A DNA stretch of 64,000 nt from Thiocapsa sp. KS1. GTDB lineage: Bacteria > Pseudomonadota > Gammaproteobacteria > Chromatiales > Chromatiaceae. Positions 20,410 to 30,856 of the stretch are shown here, piece by piece (the stretch's first letter is position 1; each line of letters starts with the position of its first letter). The translations under genes were made by a program, and so were the position numbers. The notes beneath the pieces were generated by a model. The model searched no databases and was not told where the DNA came from. It saw only the letters and a program-made list of their open reading frames with translations. The stretch spans positions 1,856,143 to 1,920,142 of the forward strand of contig NZ_LN848257.1 of the NCBI RefSeq assembly GCF_001499735.1. Reading direction: 5' to 3'.

Positions 20410-21033
20410 ATGGCACAACAACTGATCAAGGTTCCACCGACCAAGAACACGCTCCTGCGCTTGAAGAAGCAGGAAAAATTTCTCGAAGAAGGCCACGACC
20501 TGCTCGAACGCAAGCGCGAGCTGCTGACGCGTCTCGTCTACGAGCGCATCGGCGAATACCGCCGGTTGCGCGAAGCGGCGCAGACGGCGCTCGCCGAGGC
20601 CTATCGATGCCTGAGCATCACCCACCTGCGGATGGGCAGCCGCGGGATCCATCAAGCCGCGCTCGGCTCGGAGCTGGCCCTGACGGTCGACATCCTGCCG
20701 CGCCGCGCACTCGGCGTTGAGTATCCGGCCGTGACCAGCGAGCGCATCCCGCTCAAGCCGGTCGGCCTCTTGGGAACCGATGCGAGCTTCGACACCACCC
20801 GCGAGAACCTCTCCAACGCCTGCGTGCTGCTCGCCCGCCTGGCCGAGGTCGAGACCGCGCTGCACCGCCTGATGGAAGAGCAGCGCAAGGCGCAGAAGCG
20901 GGTCAACGCGCTCAAGTACAACATCATCCCGCTCTATCGGCGGACCATCCACTTCATCCAGTCCTCGCTCGAAGAAGAGGAGCGCAATACGCTCTTCCAG
21001 GTCAAGCTGCTGCGGCAGCGGGCCGAGGCTTGA
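20410..21033 (+). CDS. V-type ATP synthase subunit D, isolated
   Basis: This 207-residue helical protein matches the central-stalk subunit D of V/A-type ATPases: PTKNTLLRLKKQEKFLEEGHDLLERKRELL at the start and KRVNALKYNIIPLYRRTIHFIQSSLEEEER at the end, with long coiled-coil helices. Subunit D normally sits in an operon with A and B. Here the neighbours are a methyltransferase and small or unrelated proteins. It may serve an ATPase encoded elsewhere or have been displaced from its operon. It starts at ATG 20410, 10 nt after the methyltransferase stop. Confidence 0.88.
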   Translation: MAQQLIKVPPTKNTLLRLKKQEKFLEEGHDLLERKRELLTRLVYERIGEYRRLREAAQTALAEAYRCLSITHLRMGSRGIHQAALGSELALTVDILPRRALGVEYPAVTSERIPLKPVGLLGTDASFDTTRENLSNACVLLARLAEVETALHRLMEEQRKAQKRVNALKYNIIPLYRRTIHFIQSSLEEEERNTLFQVKLLRQRAEA

Positions 21034-21049
21034 GGAGACGACCGCCGCC

Positions 21050-21193
21050 ATGCCCGAATTCCCGCGCAAGGTCCTCGGTCTGCTCTTGATCCTGTCCGCC
21101 GTCGGCGTCGCCTCTTGGCAAGCTCTGGCGGTCTCCTGCTCGTCTCCTGCCGCTGCCGCCGAGGCTGCTCGGGAAGCAGCCGCGCCACGCTGA
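21050..21193 (+). CDS. Very small membrane/exported protein
   Basis: This is a 47-residue frame, MPEFPRKVLGLLLILSAVG and onward, with one hydrophobic stretch at residues 7-25 and an Ala-rich, charged tail. It lies between the V-ATPase D gene and the XpaC-like gene, on the same strand with gaps of 16 and 19 nt. Support comes from position and membrane character only. Confidence 0.45.
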   Translation: MPEFPRKVLGLLLILSAVGVASWQALAVSCSSPAAAAEAAREAAAPR

Positions 21194-21212
21194 GCCCTCA
21201 GGAGACAGATCC

Positions 21213-22127
21213 ATGATCCGCGTGCTTCTGCTGGTCGCGATCGCGACTGCGATCGTCATCCTGATTGCGGTGATTCGCTCCAAGCTCGTCGGGACCGACA
21301 ACCGTCGGCGTGCGATCGAGGGTCAGCCGAATCCGGCAAAGGGCCTCTTGATGTTCCTGCTGACGCTGCCGGTCATGATCGCCGCGGTCGTCGCCATGGC
21401 GCGCGGGCTCTTGGTCCCGATGATCGGCAACGCAGCCGGTTACGGCCTGTTCTTGGGCGGGGCCTGGTTGCTGTGGCGCGGGCTGGTCGCGGAAGCCGTT
21501 TACCGGCGCCGTCTCGTCGCCAAGGCGCCTTGGCCGCTCAAGACCGTCGGCGGCGGCCTGATCGGCTTAGGCACCGGCCTCACCGCCTGGCTCGGTGTCG
21601 GGCACCATCCGGGCATCGCCTTCGCCTTCGGGCTCGTCGCCCTGCTCGGGTGTCGGCTCTTCTACGGGGTCGATCCGGGTGCGACCAAGCGCGTGACGGC
21701 CGCCTCCGGGCTGGACACCACGGATCAAGTGCTGTCGGCCCTGACGCAAGCCGAGCACTCGATCGCTGCGGTGGAGCAATCGAGCCGCGACATCCGACAA
21801 CCCGAGCTCAATCACCGACTGCGGCGCGTCGCCGCGCTCGCCCGCGAGATCCTGGCCTTGCTGGAAGAGGACCCGCGGGACCTGCGACGTGCCCGCAAGT
21901 TTCTGAACGTCTATCTGGACGGCGTGCAGCGTGTGGTCGAAGGCTATGCGAGGACGCACCAACGCGCCGCCTCGCCCGATCTCGACGCCAATTTCCGTCG
22001 TGTCCTGACGAGCATCGAGGAGGTGTTTCAGGAGCAACGCCAAAAGCTCTTGGAGTCCGACATCATGGACCTGGACGTGCAGATCGAGGTGCTGACGAGC
22101 CAGTTAAAGCGCGAGGGGCTCCTCTGA
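21213..22127 (+). CDS. XpaC-like membrane protein
   Basis: This 304-residue protein has about four hydrophobic segments in its first half (residues 1-20, 45-65, 70-90, 110-145) and a helical cytoplasmic half with DTTDQVLSALTQAEHSI and ALLEEDPRDLRRARKFLNVYLDGVQRVVEGYA. That pattern fits the 5-bromo-4-chloroindolyl phosphate hydrolysis (XpaC) family, often linked with TelA. No telA is adjacent. A good RBS (CAGGAG) precedes the ATG. The TGA stop is formed inside repeat copy C. Confidence 0.7.
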   Translation: MIRVLLLVAIATAIVILIAVIRSKLVGTDNRRRAIEGQPNPAKGLLMFLLTLPVMIAAVVAMARGLLVPMIGNAAGYGLFLGGAWLLWRGLVAEAVYRRRLVAKAPWPLKTVGGGLIGLGTGLTAWLGVGHHPGIAFAFGLVALLGCRLFYGVDPGATKRVTAASGLDTTDQVLSALTQAEHSIAAVEQSSRDIRQPELNHRLRRVAALAREILALLEEDPRDLRRARKFLNVYLDGVQRVVEGYARTHQRAASPDLDANFRRVLTSIEEVFQEQRQKLLESDIMDLDVQIEVLTSQLKREGLL

Positions 22128-22210
22128 ACCGCGTCGAGGAGCGATCCTGAATCGTCGATGCATTACGCCGCCTTACTGCATTCCAAAACGGTCGAGGCGA
22201 CGCGGTTCAG
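22124..22210. repeat. Inverted-repeat element, copy C
   Basis: The 13-bp perfect ends are CTGAACCGCGTCG (22124-22136) and CGACGCGGTTCAG (22198-22210), 87 bp in total. It is a variant of the family with TGAACC instead of TTAAACC. Its left end supplies the stop codon of the XpaC-like gene. Confidence 0.82.
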
Positions 22211-22245
22211 AGGGTAAAGGCGACAGCGAATCCGAGCAGGCCGGA

Positions 22246-22274
22246 GGTTGTGCCGAGCCGTGCGAGGCACAACC
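22246..22274. terminator. Hairpin, possible terminator
   Basis: GGTTGTGCC (22246-22254) and GGCACAACC (22266-22274) form a perfect 9-bp stem with an 11-nt loop between the convergent XpaC-like and tcdA genes. No T-run follows on either strand. Confidence 0.4.
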
Positions 22275-22348
22275 AGCCGTCGGCGGAAGTCGTGCTTCCT
22301 ATCGTCAGCAAAACCTACCGGTATCAAGTCACTCCGGACGCGGTTTAA
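22275..22348. repeat. Degraded inverted-repeat element, copy H
   Basis: The right end GGACGCGGTTTAA (22336-22348) matches the family exactly, and the adjacent sequence resembles the inner right part of copy B (shared GGTATC and spacing). The matching left end is missing, so this is a truncated or strongly diverged copy; the left boundary given here is approximate. Confidence 0.5.
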
Positions 22349-23154
22349 TCGCCAGCTCGATCACCTTCGACACAGCCGCAAACCCGAACGTCGCCGTCAC
22401 GAAGCTCGCCGACCCGTAGCCGAGCCGGCAGTCGAGTGAAACGCCGCTGATACCGGGCTTTTGGTGGCCGACACATCCGTCCGCTTGGGGATAGACCGGC
22501 TGCTCCAGCGAGTAGACGCAGTCGACCTTGAATCGCCGTTTCGGATCGCGCGGGAATCCATACGCCTCGCGCAGCCGTCTCCGCACCTTCGAGGCCAAGG
22601 GGTCGTGCTCCGTGCGGCTCAGATCGGCCACCCTGACCGCGGTCGGGTCGCGCCGTCCGCCCGCCCCGCCGGTCGTGACAATGCGGATCCTTGTGCGCCT
22701 TGCAGTAGGCAATCATCGCCGCCTTGAAACGGATGCTGTCGATCGCGTCGATGACCGCGTCATAGCCGCGGCTCAGATACGCCTCGAGTGTCCGATCGAC
22801 GATGAAATCCCGGATCGGCTCGCATCGGCAGAGCGGATGGATGTCGCGGATGCGCTCGGCCATCACCTCGACCTTCGCCCGATCGAGCTGGCTGGTCATG
22901 GCATGGCTCTGCCGATTCACGTTGCCCGCTTCGATGGTGTCGTCGTCGATCAGGGTAATGGCGCCCACGCCGGTGCGCGCGAGCGCCTCCACCGCCCAAG
23001 AGCCCACACCGCCCACGCCGACGACACAAACATGCAGCTCGGCGATCCGCGCGCTCTCCGCCGCCCCGTAGAGCCGAGCGATCCCGCCGAAGCGCGCCTC
23101 GCGCCCGACCGAAACCTCCGTATCACGCTGCGCATGAAAGTCCGCTGTATCCAT
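22329..23154 (-). pseudogene. tcdA: tRNA threonylcarbamoyladenosine dehydratase, frameshifted
   Basis: TcdA (CsdL) cyclises t6A37 in tRNA using ATP. The E1-like nucleotide-binding motif VVGVGGVGSWAVEALARTG, then LIDDDTIEAGNVNRQSHA and VIDAIDSIRFKAAMIAYCKAHK are intact. At about 22689-22690 one extra G (minus strand) shifts the frame. The correct continuation IRIVTTGGAGGRRDPTAV through YSLEQPVYPQ and VTATFGFAAVSKVIELA is present in the next frame and ends at 22329 inside repeat copy H. Without the extra base it would be about 275 residues, full length. It is either a recent pseudogene or a sequencing error. It is bracketed by repeat copies. Confidence 0.85.
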
Positions 23155-23253
23155 CACGGCATCATCCTCGATCGACGCGCGAACTGAAAGCGTCCGCTCG
23201 AGACGATTCCGAACCCGCAACCCACACCGCAGTTCTCCGAAACTCCGAATCTC

Positions 23254-23337
23254 CTGAACCGCGTCCCCCGACAGCCCTCGAGAAGCACAAGGTCGAAATC
23301 ACCGCCGACGGGCCGGAGGACACCCGACGCGGTTCAG
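23254..23337. repeat. Inverted-repeat element, copy D
   Basis: The ends are CTGAACCGCGTC (23254-23265) and GACGCGGTTCAG (23326-23337), 84 bp in total. It lies between tcdA and the groES promoter and ends 6 nt before the groES -35 hexamer. Its ends match copy C, so tcdA is flanked by two elements of the same subtype. Confidence 0.82.
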
Positions 23338-23343
23338 CGGCGC

Positions 23344-23399
23344 TTGACATCCCGGGATTTTTCTCTAGATTGTTAGCACTCGATCAGACAGAGTGCTAA
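23344..23399 (+). promoter_or_regulatory. groESL promoter with CIRCE operator
   Basis: TTGACA (23344-23349), a 16-nt spacer and TAGATT (23366-23371) form a sigma70 promoter. The CIRCE element follows at 23373-23399: TTAGCACTC, 9 nt, GAGTGCTAA, a perfect inverted repeat. CIRCE is the binding site of the heat-shock repressor HrcA, so groESL should be HrcA-controlled. Confidence 0.95.
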
Positions 23400-23454
23400 C
23401 AGCCCGTCGAGATCGCGAACTTTCGATTTTCTCGCTCAAGGAGTCATCACGTCT

Positions 23455-23742
23455 ATGAACCTACGTCCATTGCATGACCGTGTCGTCGTCCGTCGCAAAG
23501 AGGAGGAGCGCACCTCCGCGGGCGGCATCCTGATCCCGGATACGGCAACCGAGAAGCCGATCGAGGGCGAGGTCATCGCCGTCGGCAACGGCAAGCTGCT
23601 GGACAACGGCGATGTCCGCCGACTGGATGTGAAGGTCGGCGACCGCGTGTTGTTCGGCAAATACTCCGGCACCGAGGTCAAGCTCTCCGAGGAGAAGCTG
23701 CTGGTGATGCGCGAAGACGACATCATGGGCGTCATCGAGTAA
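23455..23742 (+). CDS. groES: Co-chaperonin GroES
   Basis: This 95-residue Hsp10 caps the GroEL ring. [18 protein letters not shown], the mobile loop [15 protein letters not shown], and the C-terminal [13 protein letters not shown] are typical. It is 57 nt upstream of groEL in one operon under the CIRCE promoter. Confidence 0.98.
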   Translation: MNLRPLHDRVVVRRKEEERTSAGGILIPDTATEKPIEGEVIAVGNGKLLDNGDVRRLDVKVGDRVLFGKYSGTEVKLSEEKLLVMREDDIMGVIE

Positions 23743-25431
<1,689 letters not shown>

Positions 25432-25520
25432 GACGCGTCCACGCCCGGCTGCCCGGTTCGAGGCGAGACCCCGTCTCGCGTCGAGCCACAGCATCGGCGA
25501 GACGCGTGATGCGTCGATGC

Positions 25521-25542
25521 AAAGGAGCCGTAAGGCTCCTTT
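25521..25542 (+). terminator. groESL terminator
   Basis: AAAGGAGCC, loop GTAA and GGCTCCTTT form a 9-bp stem about 90 nt after groEL, followed by CTCGTT. The T-run is short. The remaining stretch to the K+ channel start (25543-25819) shows no gene and no clear promoter. Confidence 0.65.
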
Positions 25543-25819
25543 CTCGTTCCGGCAACCGCGCACCGCAGAAATAGACTCGGGTCCGGGACGCGCCTCAATC
25601 CTCGCGGCACCCGCCAAGCGCCTTTCCCGTCTCGGCACCGGCTCGCTCCCTTCCGGCCACGCACAGACAGTACCCCGCCCTATCCGGCCCTGCCGGCGAC
25701 ACCGGGATTGGGGCCGCACCTCGCGTTTCCGATCGCGCTTACTCGAAAGGGACGATGGGGGGTACCATGCGCAACCCATCAGGCATGAGCCATCGCGCCC
25801 CAGTGTCGGAAGCCGCACC

Positions 25820-26509
25820 ATGAGCCGCTACAGAATTCTTTTGTCGAGTGGATGGCGGTCTTGGCGAGACCCCGACCACAGCCTGGCAGCGCTCCTCGTG
25901 CTGCTTCTGCTCTACATTCTGGTCTTTACGCCGATGTATGGCTCGCCGATTTCCGACGGGGGCCTCATCAGTATCATCTTCTCCCTGATCCTATTCACCG
26001 GCGTTTTGGCTACAGCCCAAAACCATATGATCCGGATCGGTATCGCGAGCATTGCGCTCATCGCCTTCATGGCGCATTGGCTGCACTTCGTCACCGGCGG
26101 ACCGATTATTCATCTCATCGATACCGCGGGCGCAATCCTATTCTTCTGCACCCAGGCCTATTTTACCGTTCAGCGCGTCTTTCGCGCAGGAAACATCAAC
26201 GTCTACCGGATACTCGGCGCGATTGCCGGATATCTGATCATCGGCATGATCTTCGCGAATGCCTATCTCTTCATTTCGCTTCTTTCGCCGGACGCTTTTC
26301 GCTTTGCGCCAGGCGTGAAGATCAACGAGCCGCCACTCCCGGAGTTGGTCTATTTCGCCTTCGTGACGCTGACGACGGTCGGCTACGGCGATATCACGCC
26401 GCTGCACCCCTTCGCGCGATCGCTCGTATCGATGGAGGCCCTCATCGGGCAACTGTATCCGGCTATTCTGATCGCGCGGCTGGTCACCCTTTACCGTCGG
26501 GAGGCATGA
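25820..26509 (+). CDS. Two-pore-helix potassium channel family protein
   Basis: This 229-residue membrane protein has several hydrophobic segments and one ion-channel pore. The selectivity filter TVGYGD is at residues 186-191, preceded by ELVYFAFVTLT and followed by a last helix. It lacks a cytoplasmic RCK/TrkA-N domain. It would conduct K+ across the inner membrane. ATG 25820 starts MSRYRILLSS. It converges on the cytochrome genes with a 35-nt gap. Confidence 0.85.
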   Translation: MSRYRILLSSGWRSWRDPDHSLAALLVLLLLYILVFTPMYGSPISDGGLISIIFSLILFTGVLATAQNHMIRIGIASIALIAFMAHWLHFVTGGPIIHLIDTAGAILFFCTQAYFTVQRVFRAGNINVYRILGAIAGYLIIGMIFANAYLFISLLSPDAFRFAPGVKINEPPLPELVYFAFVTLTTVGYGDITPLHPFARSLVSMEALIGQLYPAILIARLVTLYRREA

Positions 26510-26544
26510 GCCGGGATCCGATGGCAAATGGGCGAGATTCCGTC

Positions 26545-27249
26545 CTAATCCGACGGCAATCGGGACATGTAATCGATCACGACTTGGATATCCTCGTCCG
26601 GATAGTTCTTACTGACCTCCCACATCTCCGGATTGGCATTGCGGCGTTTGCCGTCGCGGATATCATGCATCTGGCGCAGGAGGTAGAGGTAGTGTTGTCC
26701 GGCCACGCGCGGATAGAAGTTGGTCGGATCCCCTTCGCCGGCTGGACCATGACACTCGATACAGTCACGCTCGTAGAGCGATCGGCCGCGCTCCGGGTCC
26801 GTTCCCGGGCCGATCCCGTGCGCCTCGGGTACAGGTAGTGCGCTCAAATACGCGGCAATGTCCGCGATCTCCTGTGTCGTGACGACGTGCTCTTCGGCGA
26901 AGGGATACATCTTGCGGTTGTCGCGAATTCCCGCACGCACATCGGCCAGTTGCTTGATCAGAACCGATGGATGTTGACCGGCCAGACGCGGGTAGGTCCC
27001 GTCGATCTCGCCGAGGGCATCCATACCGTGACAGCCCCGACAGACCTCGAAGGCGATCTCGCCCCGAAGAGGATCCCCCTTCGCCTGGAGCGCAAGGAGC
27101 TTCTCCCCGCGCATCTCGTTCCAGATATAACCCGGCGATTCGATCCCGGGAGCGACCGGCTGCTTGGGCTCGTCGCCGGCCTGTGCCGAGCCGACGACCA
27201 GGATGGCCATCACTGCAATCATCTTGGACACGTTGCTCTCCCCGCTCAT
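26545..27249 (-). CDS. Diheme c-type cytochrome, periplasmic
   Basis: This 234-residue protein has a signal peptide (IAVMAILVVGSAQA) and two haem motifs, CRGCH and CIECH, each in a c4-like domain with YPRLAGQHPSVLIKQLADVRAG and YPRVAGQHYLYLLRQMHDIRDG. The c4-type internal duplication is clear. It overlaps the preceding cytochrome gene by 4 nt. Its place in the cluster with a decaheme cytochrome and porin suggests that it carries electrons across the periplasm. Confidence 0.92.
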   Translation of the reverse strand: MSGESNVSKMIAVMAILVVGSAQAGDEPKQPVAPGIESPGYIWNEMRGEKLLALQAKGDPLRGEIAFEVCRGCHGMDALGEIDGTYPRLAGQHPSVLIKQLADVRAGIRDNRKMYPFAEEHVVTTQEIADIAAYLSALPVPEAHGIGPGTDPERGRSLYERDCIECHGPAGEGDPTNFYPRVAGQHYLYLLRQMHDIRDGKRRNANPEMWEVSKNYPDEDIQVVIDYMSRLPSD

Positions 27250-27854
27250 GGCTGCGCCGGTGTCACGGCCATGCCCGCGATATACTCGGACACGGCGCGC
27301 ATCTCTTCCTCGTTCATCCGTCCCGCGATCGTGCGCATCAGCCTGCCGCGATCGTTGGTGCGAATGTCGTGATCGAAGTTTCGAAGTTGCTGCAACGTAT
27401 AGGCCGGATCCTGTCCCGCGAGCATCGGGGATCGCGGCGTACCCGTGCCGTCGGGTTTGTGACAGCCGGCGCAGGCGGGCACACCCGTCTCCTTGTTGCC
27501 CTGGTGATACAGAGCCCGGCCTTCGTCGACCAACGCAGGATTCGTCACAACGCCGGGCTTACGCAGCTGCCCGCTGAAATATGTCGCCAAAGCGAACAAC
27601 TCCGCCTGCGAGTACTTCTCGGCAATCGGTTTCATCACCTCGCTTTTGCGTGTCCCGTCGGAGAGCTCCACGAGCTGCTTCGCCAGATACTCCTGCTGGA
27701 TGCCGGCCAGCTTCGGAAAGGTCGGTATAGGTCCGTTGCCGTCCAGGCCGTGACAGGCGACACACTCGGCCGCGACGATATCCTTTGCGTCTTTCGCTTC
27801 GACCCCGACAAAGGGGCCCGCAATCAACGGAATCACGGTCAGCATGGTCGTCAT
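27246..27854 (-). CDS. Diheme c-type cytochrome, periplasmic
   Basis: This protein of about 202 residues has an N-terminal hydrophobic signal (MLTVIPLIAGPFVGVEA) and two haem sites, CVACH and CAGCH. FPKLAGIQQEYLAKQLVELSDGTR and SPMLAGQDPAYTLQQLRNFDHDIR show c4-type repeats. I chose MTTMLTVI at 27854 because the signal peptide starts there; upstream sequence in the frame is not protein-like. It is the third gene of the decaheme/porin cluster. Confidence 0.88.
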   Translation of the reverse strand: MTTMLTVIPLIAGPFVGVEAKDAKDIVAAECVACHGLDGNGPIPTFPKLAGIQQEYLAKQLVELSDGTRKSEVMKPIAEKYSQAELFALATYFSGQLRKPGVVTNPALVDEGRALYHQGNKETGVPACAGCHKPDGTGTPRSPMLAGQDPAYTLQQLRNFDHDIRTNDRGRLMRTIAGRMNEEEMRAVSEYIAGMAVTPAQP

Positions 27855-27993
27855 CGTCACCCGCCCTTTTGGCTTGATCGGAATCGAAGTCGGCCGTCTA
27901 TCGTTGTCGAAATACTCTCTCAACACTTGAACCCCCGGTATCCCGATCGCTGTCGGTGCGAATGCGCCCATCTCGTTCAGGCGTCGAGCGCGG

Positions 27994-30759
27994 TCAGAAC
28001 GTGACCTGTACAAACAGGCCCACGACGCTGGTGCTGTAGTCCTCCGGACCCGAATCCAGGTAGAGGGTATTCGCAGTCGGCATCGGATTCTCGGACACGC
28101 CGTCGTAATGCCAGTCGTCGATCGAACCTGTCTCGTAACGGTAAAGCGCTCGCAGGGCAACGGATTTGTTGATCGGAACAATCACATTCAGATCCGCGAA
28201 TTGCTGTGTCGTATTCAGGTTCGGCATGCCGGATCCGATCAGAGCCAAGGTATCCGGATTGGTGATTCCGAGTGCGTCCGGATTGTAGTTGTATCCGATC
28301 TCCGTGACGCCAGTCGTATAGGTATAGTCAAGCTCGACCCTTGCCCAACCGAAGTCGTAACGTCCGCCGACGCCGAATGTGTGATTGTAGTCGTCGCTCT
28401 CCACGCTCCAAGCTCGAGCGGTGTTGTAGAGAGGATTGATCGGCGACGCGTCGCCGCAGAGACTGTGCCAGTTTGTCCCGCTCACGCGTGTCTGGTCACG
28501 CAATCTCGCCCCGCTGTTGAGGGGAGCCGGCGCAACACCCGTCGTATTGGTCGCAATCGATCCATCGGAATAAAAGTAATAGTAGTTTCCGATGACGCAC
28601 CCGAGCGACTGGATCCCGCTCTGGTCCATACTGCCCTGTTGGTAGGTATAGAAGCCGTACAGTCCGAGAGCCGCACTGGGTTGATAGTTCACGTCGAGAC
28701 TGACGGAACCGAGGGTGTATCGATCGGTACGACCGATATTCGAGGACGGATAATCGTTGTTCTGATACTGAAGGACGAGACCGACGTCCATCGCCTCGGT
28801 GGCAATCACGTTCAGGCGCCCGTTCAAGGTCGTTTGATCTCGATCGGCAAGGTCGAACTTGCGCAGTCCGGACGGGGCGTGGATCCAGCTCGCGACATTG
28901 GTGCCGTTCGCGACAGGCGCGGGACCGAAGATCGCACTGTTTGAATTCGGGTCGGCCTCGACGTTGTAAGTATCCCCGCGACGCTCGGCATACTCTGCGG
29001 ACAACCGGATCGTGCCGAAGTTAAACCCCCGATTGGTATACCCGAGCTCGAGGCTATTCTCCCAGGTGGAATCACGCTCGCGATAGGCTCGGTCGAATTC
29101 CTCGCGTTCCAGCGTCAGATTGAAGCTGGACGCCCGACCGAGAGCATAGTCGCCCGACAGCACATAATTCATTTGCTTGTAATCGTAGGGCGTATTACGA
29201 ATCCTGACGTTCCCCGCACTCGGGACTAGACCGAGCGCCTGGACGGCCGCGACGTTGCATCCGGCCTGATTGTAGGCGGTCTGGAGTGTCCCGGAAGGAT
29301 TGTTTCCCGCCGTGGGATTCGGTACGACGAAGGAGCCGCCGCTGCCGTCGTTGAGAAGGCGACCCCATTGACCGGTCAAGGGATTGCATGCGAAGAATTC
29401 GGTTTTGTTCTCGGTCTCGTAGTAGCGGATCTTGCCCTCGACATCGAGCTTTTCGGTGGGACTCATCACCAGACCCAAACTAAAGAGCTGCGTATTGATC
29501 TCGGCATCCGCCGACTGCTTCGAGTTGGCCCGCGTGGTATTCCAGACGTTCTCCGTATTGACCCCGTTGATGTTGCCGCCAGCTAATGAAAACGTGGTCG
29601 GCGCAATGAGATCATCATCCTGCTTCATCCAGGCCAAAGAGGCGACCGCGGTCAGCCTGGCCTTGTAGAAATCCGGAAAGTTGCGACCGTATTCGCCCAG
29701 TAGATTGTAATAATTGTTGTCCGGATAGAGATCGTAACGCCCGCTGGTGAATGCCGTCGGCGCAATTCCCGTAATTGTATTCGGGGTGATGAGCAGTGGA
29801 TTCTCGAACGTCATGGTCCCGGTAAGGTTTCGGAACAGAGACGCCTCGGCTTGGAGGTTGAGATTATTGAGACCGTCGTCGAATCTCAGTCCCGCAATGA
29901 AGTTCTGGGTCTCGTAGTCGATGGACTCCGGAATCTCGACGTTTCCGCCGCCGCCGCCGCCACCGAACACGGCACCGAACGGACGCTCTCCTTCGCGTTT
30001 CTCGAGATTGTAACCGCCGAAGACGCGCCACTCGTTCGTAATGTATTTTTCGACGTTCAACCCGCCCTGTTTGCGCACGAGACCCAGGTCGGACTCCTCG
30101 GTCTTCGTGAGTGTTTCCTGAATGTTCGCTTGTGTTGTCGCAGCGTTGAGGTTGCCGCCCGGTTTCAATCCGCCCAGGGTCAGATCGTCCGAACCCTCGC
30201 CATTCCAGAGGAGACGGTAACTGCTCGTGAACGCATGCGGTATCTCGGTGTAGAAGAGGTCGAGCTTCCAGTCATTGAATCGCCCCGCCTCGGCACCGAT
30301 GAACTGATCGCGATAGCCGATACCGCCGCCGTAGGTTTCGAAGAAGAGCGCGCTACCCGGCTGGTTGGCCTGGAAACTAAAGTTGTTCAGGTAGGGACCC
30401 GACTGCAGATCCTTGTACTGGAGAAACCACGCATTGTCGGTGTCGCCGAAAACCCCGAGCCCGCCAAGCTCCGCCTCTCCCGAATAGAGCCAACCGGATT
30501 CCGTTTCCTTGGTCTGTGGCGGCAGGATGGGCCAGCCATACAGGAAACCGGTCGGCGAGCGCGGATGAGCCTGTGTATCGAGCCCCTCCGGATCGCGGGC
30601 CGGCACCGTGTTGAGGAAACCCGGATTGAGTGCGTTTCCGAGTACGGTCGGCGTCCCTCTGGGCGTTGAGGAATCGGCTTGGGTGCCTGCCGCCGTCAAG
30701 CTCCCCAGCGCCGCTCCGACGCAGCACGCCATGGTTTTCAGTCGAAAGGGGTCAATCAT
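27994..30759 (-). CDS. MtrB/PioB-type outer-membrane porin
   Basis: This 921-residue beta-barrel protein ends VGLFVQVTF with a terminal Phe, as outer-membrane porins do, and has alternating aromatic strands throughout. The signal peptide ends near GTQADS. It is longer than typical MtrB (about 700) and includes a Gly-rich loop (eight Gly, about residue 270). MtrB/PioB proteins hold a decaheme cytochrome in the outer membrane to pass electrons; the decaheme gene lies directly upstream. I chose ATG 30759 (MIDPFRLKTMA). Confidence 0.88.
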   Translation of the reverse strand: MIDPFRLKTMACCVGAALGSLTAAGTQADSSTPRGTPTVLGNALNPGFLNTVPARDPEGLDTQAHPRSPTGFLYGWPILPPQTKETESGWLYSGEAELGGLGVFGDTDNAWFLQYKDLQSGPYLNNFSFQANQPGSALFFETYGGGIGYRDQFIGAEAGRFNDWKLDLFYTEIPHAFTSSYRLLWNGEGSDDLTLGGLKPGGNLNAATTQANIQETLTKTEESDLGLVRKQGGLNVEKYITNEWRVFGGYNLEKREGERPFGAVFGGGGGGGNVEIPESIDYETQNFIAGLRFDDGLNNLNLQAEASLFRNLTGTMTFENPLLITPNTITGIAPTAFTSGRYDLYPDNNYYNLLGEYGRNFPDFYKARLTAVASLAWMKQDDDLIAPTTFSLAGGNINGVNTENVWNTTRANSKQSADAEINTQLFSLGLVMSPTEKLDVEGKIRYYETENKTEFFACNPLTGQWGRLLNDGSGGSFVVPNPTAGNNPSGTLQTAYNQAGCNVAAVQALGLVPSAGNVRIRNTPYDYKQMNYVLSGDYALGRASSFNLTLEREEFDRAYRERDSTWENSLELGYTNRGFNFGTIRLSAEYAERRGDTYNVEADPNSNSAIFGPAPVANGTNVASWIHAPSGLRKFDLADRDQTTLNGRLNVIATEAMDVGLVLQYQNNDYPSSNIGRTDRYTLGSVSLDVNYQPSAALGLYGFYTYQQGSMDQSGIQSLGCVIGNYYYFYSDGSIATNTTGVAPAPLNSGARLRDQTRVSGTNWHSLCGDASPINPLYNTARAWSVESDDYNHTFGVGGRYDFGWARVELDYTYTTGVTEIGYNYNPDALGITNPDTLALIGSGMPNLNTTQQFADLNVIVPINKSVALRALYRYETGSIDDWHYDGVSENPMPTANTLYLDSGPEDYSTSVVGLFVQVTF

Positions 30760-30856
30760 ATCGGCGCACCTCGGGTACGGTTTCTGCTCGATTGGACTCG
30801 ACCGGCGGAGCAATCCGCCGCGATGTCAATGGCGTTCGACGAAGTCAAGGATCCGA

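Noticed and set aside
22345..22690. C-terminal third of the uninterrupted 291-codon tcdA frame
   Set aside because: After the extra G this frame reads Arg/Gly-rich nonsense. The true C-terminus is in the neighbouring frame.
29940..29975. Gly-codon repeat in the porin gene considered as a phase-variation tract
   Set aside because: It is a short in-frame run of varied triplets encoding a Gly loop; it cannot shift the frame by slippage in single-base steps.
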